Positions 26,243 to 34,459 of a DNA stretch of 64,000 bases are shown piece by piece. The notes beneath the pieces were generated by a model, which saw nothing but the letters and a program-made list of their open reading frames with translations, was not told the DNA's origin and searched no databases. Made by a program: the position numbers and the translations under genes. Within the stretch, counting starts at the first letter, position 1; every line of letters starts with the position of its first letter. Origin of the DNA: Antarcticirhabdus aurantiaca (GTDB lineage Bacteria; Pseudomonadota; Alphaproteobacteria; Rhizobiales; Rhizobiaceae); the NCBI RefSeq assembly GCF_009765365.1, contig NZ_VTOM01000009.1, positions 1-64,000 of the forward strand, written 5' to 3'.

Positions 26243-27766
26243 TCATGCCGCGAGATCCCCGGATGCGATGTGGTCGCCGACGCGCAGCGCCTGCGCGGCG
26301 ACCGTCAGCGCGGGGTTGACGGCGGCGGAGGTCGGCAGGAACGACGCGTCCACGACGAAGAGGTTCGGGTGGTCGAACGCGCGGCAGAACGTGTCGAGCG
26401 GCGCTATCGCGGGGTCCGTTCCCATCCGCACGGTGCCGCACTGGTGCGATGGCGTCCGGCGGTCGAAGGTCCGGTGGAGGACGACGGGATAGCCGATCGA
26501 GCGCAAGACGCCGCGCATCCTGGCGACGAGCTTCTCGTGCGCCGCCATGTTGCTGCGCCGCCAGTTCAGCACGATGCCGCCGTTCTTGAGGGTAACGCGG
26601 CTCTCGGGGTCCGGCAGGTCCTCGCTCATCAGGTACCAGTCGGTCGAGCGCTTTGCCATCCAGTCGAGCGCGGCGAAGGGTGCCAGCGCCATGTTGGCCT
26701 TGAGGATGTGGCCGTCGATCTTGCCGAGCATCTGGACGTTGCCGAGCGGTCGGCCGCCCTGCCCGTCGCCGAGATAGAAGTCGTTCACGCCGATCGTCTT
26801 CTGATAGACGAGGCCGTGGCGCCGGCGCGGATCGAAGGCGATCATCGCCGTCGCGTTGTGGTTCATGAAGTTGCGGCCGACCTGGTCGGAGCGGTTGGCG
26901 AGGCCGGCCGGGTTGCGCGCGTCCGCCGAGCGCAGGAGCAGCGCCGCCGAGTTGATCGCGCCGGCGGACAGGATCACCAGCCCGGCGCGCACGATCTCCC
27001 GCGCGCCGCCCCGCTCGACATGGACCGCCTCGATGCGCGTCCCGTCCGGCACGGTTTCCAGGCGCTCGACCTTGGCGCCGGTCACCAGCGTCACGTTGGG
27101 ATGGGCCAGCGCGACGGCGAGCGCCGCCGTTTCCGCGTCCATCTTGCCGCCGGCGCTGTTCGGGAAGGCGTCCCAGGGCGTGTCGCCTCCGGCGAGCCAG
27201 GCGGGCAGGTCGACGCCGAGCGGCAGCGAGTAGGGATGCAGCCCTTGGGCTCGCAGCCGCCCACGAATCTCGGCGATCTCCGCCTCGTCGGGTACGGGCG
27301 GATGGGCGTAAGGGGTCGAATGCGGCGGCTCGGTCGGGTCCTCGTTCGCGGCGCCGCGAACGCCGTAGAGCGCCTCCGCCCGGCCGTACCAGGGCTCCAG
27401 CTCCTCGTAGGGGAACGGCCAGGCCGGCGAGACGCCGCCGTCGAGCTCCATCTCGGCGAAGTCCTCCCGGCGGTAACGGGTGAGGACCGCGCCGTAGAAC
27501 TTCGAATTGCCGCCGACGTAGTAGTAGTTGCCGGGGTTGAACGTCTGGCCGTCGCCGTCGAGCCAGAACTCCTTCGGCCGAAAGACGCCCTCGCGGAAGA
27601 TCGCATGCGTGCTGCGGTCGTGCTCGGCCGGGGCCATGCGCTCGCCGCGCTCCAGGATCACGATCCGCGCGCCGGTCGGCGCGAGCGACGCCGCGATCGT
27701 CGCGCCGCCGATCCCCGAGCCGATGATCAGGACGTCGGGGCTGGGTATGGCATCGGCGGTCGTCAC
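26243..27766 (-). CDS. Second GMC-type oxidoreductase, distinct subfamily
   Basis: A 507-residue flavoprotein, poorly similar to the adjacent GMC enzyme. It has VLIIGSGIGGATIAASL at residue 12, then FNPGNYYYVGGNSKFYGAVL (near 75), which aligns with the GMC substrate loop. It has LSAGAINSAALLLRSAD near 270 and a C-terminal PSHQCGTVRMGTDP with the catalytic His, followed by SAAVNPALTVAAQALRVGDHI. The pattern resembles sugar-oxidising GMC enzymes such as glucoside 3-dehydrogenase large subunits and pyranose oxidase-like proteins. That is inference. GTG 27766 overlaps the ATPase stop (GTGA), showing tight coupling. Confidence 0.82.
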   Translation of the reverse strand: MTTADAIPSPDVLIIGSGIGGATIAASLAPTGARIVILERGERMAPAEHDRSTHAIFREGVFRPKEFWLDGDGQTFNPGNYYYVGGNSKFYGAVLTRYRREDFAEMELDGGVSPAWPFPYEELEPWYGRAEALYGVRGAANEDPTEPPHSTPYAHPPVPDEAEIAEIRGRLRAQGLHPYSLPLGVDLPAWLAGGDTPWDAFPNSAGGKMDAETAALAVALAHPNVTLVTGAKVERLETVPDGTRIEAVHVERGGAREIVRAGLVILSAGAINSAALLLRSADARNPAGLANRSDQVGRNFMNHNATAMIAFDPRRRHGLVYQKTIGVNDFYLGDGQGGRPLGNVQMLGKIDGHILKANMALAPFAALDWMAKRSTDWYLMSEDLPDPESRVTLKNGGIVLNWRRSNMAAHEKLVARMRGVLRSIGYPVVLHRTFDRRTPSHQCGTVRMGTDPAIAPLDTFCRAFDHPNLFVVDASFLPTSAAVNPALTVAAQALRVGDHIASGDLAA

Positions 27767-28866
27767 CCGATGCGCTCCTCGGTCTTGGGATCGAAGTAGA
27801 CGATCTTGTCGGTGTGGATGGCGAGGCGCGCGGTCTGTCCCGCCCGGATCGGATAACCAGCCGAGCAGCGGCCGATGGCCTGGCGCCCGCCGAGCTCGCT
27901 GATCGCGTAGACGTCGGCGCCGGTCGGCTCGACGACGTCGATGCGGAAGTCGGACACGACGACGGAGGGGTCGGCGCCGTTCTCGGAGCGCGGCTCGGTG
28001 ATCGCCTCGGGGCGGATGCCGACGATGATCTCGCGCCCGCCATAGCCTTCCAGGATGCGGCCGGCCTTCACCGGCAGCCGCAGCGGCTCGCCGCCGCGCG
28101 CAAGGGTGACGGCGCCGCCGTCCGGATCGACGCCGGCGCGCACGAGATTCATCGAGGGCGAGCCCATGAACTCGGCGACGAAGAGGTTGGCCGGCCGCTC
28201 GTAGATCTCGGCCGGCGTGCCGAACTGCTGGAGGACGCCGCCCTTCAGGACGGCGATCTTGGTGGCCAATGTCATCGCCTCGATCTGATCGTGCGTGACG
28301 TAGACGATCGTCGTCTTCAGCCGCTCGTGCAGGCGCTTGATCTCCGTGCGCATGTCGACGCGCAGCTTGGCGTCGAGGTTCGACAGCGGCTCGTCGAACA
28401 GGAAGACCTGCGGGTTGCGCGTCAGGGCCCGGCCCATGGCGACGCGCTGGCGCTGGCCGCCGGAGAGCTGGCTGGGCTTGCGGTCGAGGAGGTGGGTGAT
28501 CTGCAGAGTTTCGGCGACGCGCTTGACCGCCGCGTCCCGCTCCGGCTTCGGAACCTTCCTCATCTCCAGGCCGAAGGCGATGTTCTGCGCCACCGTCATC
28601 GTCGGGTAGAGCGCGTAGGACTGGAACACCATGGCGATGTCGCGGTCGGCGGGCCTCAGGCCCGACACGTCGCGCCCGGCGATGCGGATCTCGCCGCCGG
28701 AGATGGGCTCGAGGCCGGCGATCGTGTTCAGGAGCGTCGACTTCCCGCAGCCGGACGGGCCGACGAGGACCAGGAAGCCGCCCTTCTCGATCGACAGGTT
28801 GATGTCGTTGAGGACCTGGACCGAGCCGTAGGACTTCTTCAGGTGGACGATGTCGAGGGAGCCCAT
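27763..28866 (-). CDS. CUT1 sugar ABC importer ATPase (UgpC/MalK/GtsD-like)
   Basis: A 367-residue ATPase with Walker A GPSGCGKST, Q-loop FQSYALYPTMTV, signature LSGGQRQRVAMGRAL, Walker B VFLFDEPLSNLDA and H-loop VTHDQIEAM. A C-terminal OB-like regulatory domain follows (about 240-367, IIVGIRPEAI). It energises the importer encoded just upstream. It lies 6 bp from the permease gene and overlaps the GMC gene by 4 bp, so transport and oxidation are co-translated. Confidence 0.92.
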   Translation of the reverse strand: MGSLDIVHLKKSYGSVQVLNDINLSIEKGGFLVLVGPSGCGKSTLLNTIAGLEPISGGEIRIAGRDVSGLRPADRDIAMVFQSYALYPTMTVAQNIAFGLEMRKVPKPERDAAVKRVAETLQITHLLDRKPSQLSGGQRQRVAMGRALTRNPQVFLFDEPLSNLDAKLRVDMRTEIKRLHERLKTTIVYVTHDQIEAMTLATKIAVLKGGVLQQFGTPAEIYERPANLFVAEFMGSPSMNLVRAGVDPDGGAVTLARGGEPLRLPVKAGRILEGYGGREIIVGIRPEAITEPRSENGADPSVVVSDFRIDVVEPTGADVYAISELGGRQAIGRCSAGYPIRAGQTARLAIHTDKIVYFDPKTEERIG

Positions 28867-28872
28867 GAGGGA

Positions 28873-29772
28873 TCAGCCTTTCACGGCGCCCGCCATCAGC
28901 CCGCGCACGAAGTAGCGGCCGGCGACGACGTAGACGAGGAGGGTCGGGAGCGCGGCGAGAATCGCGCCGGCGAAGTGGACATTGTATTCGCGCACGCCCG
29001 TCGAAGAGTTGACGAGGTTGTTCAGCGCCACCGTGATCGGCTGCGACTGCGGGCTCGCGAAGGAGGCGCCGAAGAGGAAGTCGTTCCAGACGTTGGTGAA
29101 CTGCCAGATGACGGTGACGACGATGATCGGGCCCGAGGACGGCAGGAGGATGCGGGTGAAGATCTGCCAGAAGCCCGCCCCGTCCATCTCCGCCGCGCGG
29201 ATCAGCTCGTTCGGAAAGGCCTCGTAGTAGTTGCGGAAGAACAGCGTCGTGAAGCCGAGGCCGTAGACGACGTGGACGAGGACGAGGCCCGGCGTCGTGC
29301 CGGCGAGGCCGATGAGCCCGAGGACGCGCGCCATCGGGATCAGCACGATCTGGAACGGGATGAAGCAGGAGAAGAGCATCAGCCCGAAGACGATGCGGTG
29401 GCCGGGAAAGCGCCACTTGGTCAGGACGTAGCCGTTCACCGCGCCGAGCATGGTCGCGATCACGACCGCCGGCACCACCATCTTGATCGAGTTCCAGAAG
29501 TATGGCGCGAGACCCGTCGCCTCGATGCCGATCTGCGCCTGGTCCCAGGCCGACACCCAGGGCGCCAGCGTCCAGTCCCGCGGCAGGGCCAGCATGTTGC
29601 CCTGCTGGATCTCGGACAGGGGCTTCAGCGAATTCACCACCATCACGAACAGCGGCAGCAGGTAGTAGACGGAAAAGAGGATGAGGATCGCGTAGAGCGC
29701 GGCGCGGGCGAAGACGGACGCGCGCGAGCCGGCGGCAGGCTCCTCGCGGGGCTTGAGCGACAGGTCGGTCAT
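28873..29772 (-). CDS. CUT1 sugar ABC importer permease (GtsC/MalG-like)
   Basis: A 299-residue permease with about six membrane segments. The ATPase-contact EAA loop YEAFPNELIRAAEMDGAGFWQIFTRILLP is near residue 190, and an N-terminal ALYAILILFSVYYLLPLFVMVVNSLK segment matches the MalG-type fold. It overlaps its partner permease gene by 4 bp. Together with the binding protein the system is closest in pattern to glucose/mannose-type GtsABCD importers. Confidence 0.9.
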   Translation of the reverse strand: MTDLSLKPREEPAAGSRASVFARAALYAILILFSVYYLLPLFVMVVNSLKPLSEIQQGNMLALPRDWTLAPWVSAWDQAQIGIEATGLAPYFWNSIKMVVPAVVIATMLGAVNGYVLTKWRFPGHRIVFGLMLFSCFIPFQIVLIPMARVLGLIGLAGTTPGLVLVHVVYGLGFTTLFFRNYYEAFPNELIRAAEMDGAGFWQIFTRILLPSSGPIIVVTVIWQFTNVWNDFLFGASFASPQSQPITVALNNLVNSSTGVREYNVHFAGAILAALPTLLVYVVAGRYFVRGLMAGAVKG

Positions 29773-30689
29773 GAGCGCGCCTTCCCGGCGAGTTCGCTGT
29801 AGAGGTAGGGGATGAGCACGGCGGAGATCATCATCAGCATGATCACCGCGGACGACGCGCCGACGCCCATCTGCGAGCGGGTGAAGGTGTAGGAATACAT
29901 GAAGGTCGAGGGCATCTCCGTCGCGCGGCCGGGGCCGCCGTTGGTCATCGCCACCACGAGGTCGTAGGACTTGATGGCGAGGTGGGCGAGGACGACGAAG
30001 GCCGAGAGGAAGACGGGCTTCAACTGCGGGATGACGATCCGCCGATAGGTCTGGAAGGCCGAGGCGCCGTCGATCTGGGCGGCCTTCAGCATCTCGCCGT
30101 CGATGCCGCGGAGCCCAGCGAGAAACATCGCCATGATGAAGCCCGAGCTCTGCCAGACCGCGGCGATCACGATCGTGTAGATCGCCATCTCACCGTCCTT
30201 GATCCAGGTGAAGGAGAAGCTCTCCCAGCCCAGCGCGTGCATGGTCTGGGCGATGCCGATGCCGGGATCGAGCATCCACTTCCAGGCCGTGCCCGTGACG
30301 ATGAAGGAGAGCGCCATGGGATAAAGGAAGATCGGCCGGATCAACCCCTCGGCGCGAATGCGCTGGTCGAGAAGGATCGCGAGGAGGAGGCCGAGCGCAC
30401 AGCAGATGGCGATGTAGAGCGAGCCGAAGATCGCAAGGTTCTTCAGCGCCACCCACCAATTCGGCAGCGAGAACAGGCGGACGTAGTTCCCGAATCCGAT
30501 GAAGTCGTAGACCGGCAGGAGCCGGGAGCTCGTCATCGACAGGTAGATCGAGAACAGGATGAAGCCGTAGACGAAGAGCAGCACGGCCGCGAAGCTCGGC
30601 GCGAGCACGAGCCTCGGCAGCCAGTCGCCCAAGGCTCGCCGCCGCGGCTGGGGCCTGTCCGTCGTCAGGGGCATCGAGGCCAGGGTCAT
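29769..30689 (-). CDS. CUT1 sugar ABC importer permease (GtsB/MalF-like)
   Basis: A 306-residue permease with about six hydrophobic segments and the EAA loop LRGIDGEMLKAAQIDGASAFQTYRRIVIPQL near 205. FVYGFILFSIYLSMTSSRLLPVYDFIGFGNYVRLF is the usual first-segment and periplasmic region of this family. It lies 97 bp after the binding-protein gene, behind an intra-operon hairpin, and is coupled to the second permease. Confidence 0.9.
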   Translation of the reverse strand: MTLASMPLTTDRPQPRRRALGDWLPRLVLAPSFAAVLLFVYGFILFSIYLSMTSSRLLPVYDFIGFGNYVRLFSLPNWWVALKNLAIFGSLYIAICCALGLLLAILLDQRIRAEGLIRPIFLYPMALSFIVTGTAWKWMLDPGIGIAQTMHALGWESFSFTWIKDGEMAIYTIVIAAVWQSSGFIMAMFLAGLRGIDGEMLKAAQIDGASAFQTYRRIVIPQLKPVFLSAFVVLAHLAIKSYDLVVAMTNGGPGRATEMPSTFMYSYTFTRSQMGVGASSAVIMLMMISAVLIPYLYSELAGKARS

Positions 30690-30747
30690 GGCGCGCTCCT
30701 CCTCCCGCGCGTCCGAGACGCGCTCGTGCGACCGCTTGAATGGTGGA

Positions 30748-30773
30748 GGGCGCCCGCCTCCCGACGGGCGCCC
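30748..30773. promoter_or_regulatory. Intra-operon hairpin after the binding-protein gene
   Basis: GGGCGCCCG (30748-30756) pairs with CGGGCGCCC (30765-30773) around an 8-base loop. It lies in the 97-bp gap between the binding protein and permease genes. Hairpins at this place commonly protect the upstream message and lower downstream expression, so that binding protein exceeds permease; here that is inferred. Confidence 0.5.
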
Positions 30774-30786
30774 CCTCGCCCGTGTC

Positions 30787-32052
30787 TTACTGCGCGCCCG
30801 CCACCGCGGTGACGAGCTCCTGCGTCGCCTGCTCGGGGGTGTAGTCGCCGTTGAAGGCGGCGGTTACGACATCGTACATGGCGTTCTTCACCGCCGCGCG
30901 GGCGGCGTGGCCGTGGGCGAGCGAGCCGAGCAGCGTGCCCTTCTCCGCAGCCTCCTTCACGTCGGCGATCGCCTTCTTGCCGCAGGCGTCGAAGGCCTCG
31001 TCGGAAACGTCGGTGCGGGTCGGCGCCGAGCCCTTGATCGTGTTGAAGGAGACCTGGAAGGCCGGGTCCTCGATGGCCGCCGCCAGCTTGCTCTGGGCGT
31101 CCTGCGCGTTCTCGCCGACCTGGAACATGGCGAACTGGTCGGTGTTGAAGGTCACCGTGCCCTGCGTGCCGGGGAAGCGGTAGCAGAGGAAGTCGGTGCC
31201 CGGCTGCTTGCCGGCGTTCAGGAACTCGCCCTTCGCCCAGTCGCCCATGATCTGGACGCCGGCCTCGCCGTTGATGACCATGGCGGTGGCGAGGTTCCAG
31301 TCGCGGCCCGAGAAGTTGTCGTCGACATAGGTGCGGAGCTTCGCCATCCGCTCGAACACCGTCTTCATGGTGTCGGAGCCGAGCGCCTCGGGGTCGAGGT
31401 CGATCATCGACTTCTGGTAGAAGTCCGGTCCGCCGGTGGTCATCACCACGCTGTCGAAGATCGTCGCGTCCTGCCAGGGCTGGCCGCCGTGGGCGAGCGC
31501 CGTCTTGCCGGCCGCCTTGATCTTGTCGAGCGCGGCGATGAGGCCGTCCCAGTCCTTCGGCTCGGAGAGGCCGAGCTCGTCGAACATCGCCTTGTTCACC
31601 CAGATCCAGTTGGTGGAGTGGATGTTGACGGGGGCGGCCACCCACTCGCCCTCGTACTTCGAGAACTTCTGGATCGCCTCGGGGATGGCCGCGTCCCAGC
31701 CGCCGGCCGCCGCCACGTCGTTGAGGTTGGCGAGCACGCCCTGCTCGGCCCAGTCCTGAATGTCGAAGCCGAGCATCTGCGAGGCCGTCGGCGGATCGCC
31801 GGCGGTCACGCGGGAGCGCAGAACGGTCATGGCGCCCTCGCCGCCGCCGCCCGCGACCGGCACGTCGACCCAGGCGACACCCTCGCCCTGGAGCTTGTCC
31901 TTCAGCGTCGAGAGCGCCTTCGCCTCGCCGCCCGAGGTCCACCAGTGCAGCACCTGGACCTCTTCGTTCGACTGCGCGGACGCCGAGCCGGCGATGCCGA
32001 GCGATGCGGCCGACGCCATCAGCGCGGCGGTCAGAAGGTTGGCGAATTTCAT
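30787..32052 (-). CDS. Sugar ABC importer substrate-binding protein (GtsA-like)
   Basis: A 421-residue periplasmic protein with a signal peptide at residues 1-26 ([10 protein letters not shown]). The mature N-terminus [19 protein letters not shown] and the following [30 protein letters not shown] are characteristic of the glucose/mannose-type GtsA cluster of family-1 binding proteins. The ligand is therefore probably an aldose or a compound with a glucose-like moiety; other cluster members bind xylose or glycosides. It is the first transport gene of the operon, 46 bp downstream of the aldehyde dehydrogenase gene. Confidence 0.88.
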   Translation of the reverse strand: MKFANLLTAALMASAASLGIAGSASAQSNEEVQVLHWWTSGGEAKALSTLKDKLQGEGVAWVDVPVAGGGGEGAMTVLRSRVTAGDPPTASQMLGFDIQDWAEQGVLANLNDVAAAGGWDAAIPEAIQKFSKYEGEWVAAPVNIHSTNWIWVNKAMFDELGLSEPKDWDGLIAALDKIKAAGKTALAHGGQPWQDATIFDSVVMTTGGPDFYQKSMIDLDPEALGSDTMKTVFERMAKLRTYVDDNFSGRDWNLATAMVINGEAGVQIMGDWAKGEFLNAGKQPGTDFLCYRFPGTQGTVTFNTDQFAMFQVGENAQDAQSKLAAAIEDPAFQVSFNTIKGSAPTRTDVSDEAFDACGKKAIADVKEAAEKGTLLGSLAHGHAARAAVKNAMYDVVTAAFNGDYTPEQATQELVTAVAGAQ

Positions 32053-32098
32053 GGTCAGTCTCCTCCCAGAGAGGCCGGAAACGCCCGGCCGGCGTGTA

Positions 32099-33619
32099 TC
32101 AGATCGCGTCGACCACCCAAGGCTTGGGGCGGCCGCCGGAATGCAGGTGGAGGGTCTTCTCCTCCGTGTAGTCGAGGGCGGCGTGGATCCCGAGCTCGCG
32201 CCCGAGGCCCGATTGCTTGAAGCCGCCGAACGGCAGCTCGCTGGCGCCGTCCATGAAGGTGTTGATCCAGACCGTGCCGGCGCGCAGGGCGCGCGAGACG
32301 AGGTGGCACGTGTCGAAGTTCGCGCTCCAGACGCCCGCCGAGAGGCCGTATTCCGTGCCGTTGCCGATCGCGATCGCCTCCTGGGGCGTCTCGAAGGTGA
32401 GCACCGTCAGCACCGGGCCGAAGACCTCCTCGCGCGCGATCGCCATGTCCGGCGAGACGCCGGTGACGATCGTGGGCGCCATGAAGCGACCGCTGTCGGC
32501 GGACAGCATCGCCCCGCCCGCCGGAAAGCGCGCGCCGGCGCCCCGCGCGCCCTCGACATAGGCGCCGATCTTGTCGGTGTGATCCTGCGAGATCAAGGCG
32601 CCGACGACCGTGGCATCGTCCAGCGGATCGCCGACGCGCACGCGCGCCGAGCGCGCCCGCACGCGCTCCACGAGCTCCTCGGCGATCGAGGCGTGGACGA
32701 CGAGGCGGCTGCCGGCATTGCAGCACTCGCCCGCGTTGAAGAAGGCGCCGAAGACGATGGCGTCCGTCGCCGCTTCGAGGTCGGCGTCGGGGAAAACGAT
32801 CTGGGCGTTCTTGCCGCCGAGCTCCATCGAGACCTTCTTCAAGGTTCCGGCGGCCGACGCCATCAGTGCCTTGCCGACCTTGGTCGAGCCGGTGAAGGAG
32901 AGCATGTCGACGTCCGCGCTCTCGACGGTCGGCGCGCCCGCCTCCGGCCCCGTGCCGGTGACGATGTTGACGACGCCCTTCGGCAGGCCGACCTCGATCA
33001 GAATCTCGCCGAGCAGCAGCGCCGAGGCCGAGGTCATCTCGCTCGGCTTCACCACGGCCGTGCAGCCGGCCGCGAGCGCGAACGGCAGCTTCTGCGACAG
33101 GATCAGGAAGGGGAAGTTCCAGGGCGTGATGATCGACACGACGCCGATCGGCTCGCGCAGGACGACGCCGAGCTTCGTTTCGCCGATGGTCGAGAAGGAC
33201 TGGCCGTGGAGCGTTCTGGCGAGCGCGGCGGCGAAGCGCCAGATGTCGACCGCGCCGGCCATCTCGCCGCGCACCTGCGCGATCGGCTTGCCGGCCTCGA
33301 TCGCGTCGAGCCGGGCGAACTCCTCGGCGCGCGCCTCGATGCGGGCTGCGACCTTGAGGAGGAGGCTCGACCGTTCGGCGCCGGTCATGCGCGGCCAGGT
33401 GCCGTTGTCGAACGCGGCCCGCGCGGCGGCGACGGCGGCGAGCGCGTCCTCGCGCCCGGCCCGCTCGTAGATGCTGACGGCGACGCCGTGCGCCGGCGCG
33501 ACGCGCTCGATCGTTCCGCCGGCGCGTGCCTCGGTCCAGGCGCCGTCGATCAGGAGGCGATAGCGGCGCGGGCCGGCTTGGCTTTCCGGGATCGGGGCGA
33601 TGGTGATGTGTGCGGTCAT
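32099..33619 (-). CDS. NAD(P)-dependent aldehyde dehydrogenase
   Basis: A 506-residue aldehyde dehydrogenase. [19 protein letters not shown] begins the cofactor-binding region. [11 protein letters not shown] is the glycine motif, [12 protein letters not shown] (near 262) carries the general-base Glu, and [14 protein letters not shown] (near 297) carries the catalytic Cys. [12 protein letters not shown] and [14 protein letters not shown] complete the fold. It oxidises an aldehyde to an acid and is the natural partner of the GMC alcohol dehydrogenase in this operon. ATG 33619 is preferred over ATG 33640. The substrate is not evident. Confidence 0.92.
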   Translation of the reverse strand: MTAHITIAPIPESQAGPRRYRLLIDGAWTEARAGGTIERVAPAHGVAVSIYERAGREDALAAVAAARAAFDNGTWPRMTGAERSSLLLKVAARIEARAEEFARLDAIEAGKPIAQVRGEMAGAVDIWRFAAALARTLHGQSFSTIGETKLGVVLREPIGVVSIITPWNFPFLILSQKLPFALAAGCTAVVKPSEMTSASALLLGEILIEVGLPKGVVNIVTGTGPEAGAPTVESADVDMLSFTGSTKVGKALMASAAGTLKKVSMELGGKNAQIVFPDADLEAATDAIVFGAFFNAGECCNAGSRLVVHASIAEELVERVRARSARVRVGDPLDDATVVGALISQDHTDKIGAYVEGARGAGARFPAGGAMLSADSGRFMAPTIVTGVSPDMAIAREEVFGPVLTVLTFETPQEAIAIGNGTEYGLSAGVWSANFDTCHLVSRALRAGTVWINTFMDGASELPFGGFKQSGLGRELGIHAALDYTEEKTLHLHSGGRPKPWVVDAI

Positions 33620-33646
33620 CGGTCGGCTCTCGTGTCTCATCGATGC

Positions 33647-34459
33647 TCAGCGGCCGGGAAAGGCGGGCGGGCGCTTCTCGCGGAAGCTCGACACGCCCTC
33701 AAGGCGATCGGCGGTGGTCGCGACGAAGGCGCTGGCGAGGGCTTCCGCCGCCCCCTCGCGCTCCTCGCCTTCGGCGATGTTGAGGAGGAGCTTGACGGCC
33801 TGCGTCGCGGTCGGCGCGCGGGCCGCGATGGCCTGCGCCCAGGCAAGCGCCACTTGGCGCCCTTCTCCCGTAGGCGCCAGCCGGTCGGCCAAGCCCTCGC
33901 CGAGCGCTTCCTGAGCCGTCAGCACCTCGCCGCCGAGCGCCATGCGGCGCACGATCCGGATGCCGAAGCGGCGCGCCGCGCGCTGCGTGCCGGACCAGCC
34001 GGGTACGACGCCGATGGAGCTTTCGGGAAAGCCGAACTTGACGTGCTCCTCCGCGACGCGAAAGTCGGCGCAGGCGGCCAGCTCCAGGCCGCCCCCGAGC
34101 GCATGGCCGTCGAGCAGCGCGATCAGCGGCACGGGAAGGCGCGCCAGCCCGTCGAAGATCGCGTGGCCGCGGCGCACCCACCCCTGCGCGAAGCCGAGCG
34201 GCTCCATGTGGCCCCAGGCGAGGATGTCGCCCCCCGCGCAGAAGCCGCGCCCCTCGCCCGACAGGATCGCGACGCGGACGCCCGGCTCGGCCGCGAGCGC
34301 CGAGACCGCGCCGTCGAGCGCGTCGAGCATCGGCAGGTCCAGCGCGTTGAGCTTGGCGGGACGCGCGAGGACGATCTCGGCGACCGTGCCCGACACGACG
34401 AGCCGGACGCCGTGCCCTTCCTCGCCGAAGAGGCGGGCGGTGGAGACGTCAGGCTGCAC
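33647..34459 (-). CDS. Enoyl-CoA hydratase/isomerase family protein (crotonase)
   Basis: A 270-residue crotonase. ARPAKLNALDLPMLDAL is the N-terminal pattern, GEGRGFCAGGDILAWG is the first oxyanion-hole loop, and PLIALLDGHALGGGLELAACADFRVA is the second, with a catalytic-position Glu in this region. FPESSIGVVPGWSGTQR carries the second Glu. It acts on acyl-CoA thioesters by hydration, isomerisation or retro-aldol cleavage. The start GTG 34459 overlaps the CoA-transferase gene by 11 bp. It presumably uses the CoA thioester made by that transferase. Confidence 0.88.
   Translation of the reverse strand: MQPDVSTARLFGEEGHGVRLVVSGTVAEIVLARPAKLNALDLPMLDALDGAVSALAAEPGVRVAILSGEGRGFCAGGDILAWGHMEPLGFAQGWVRRGHAIFDGLARLPVPLIALLDGHALGGGLELAACADFRVAEEHVKFGFPESSIGVVPGWSGTQRAARRFGIRIVRRMALGGEVLTAQEALGEGLADRLAPTGEGRQVALAWAQAIAARAPTATQAVKLLLNIAEGEEREGAAEALASAFVATTADRLEGVSSFREKRPPAFPGR

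Noticed and set aside
26243-29416. A 1057-residue fusion of a GMC oxidoreductase with upstream sequence
   Set aside because: The upstream half is an alternate frame of the permease and ATPase genes; the GTG at 27766 overlapping the ATPase stop is the credible start.
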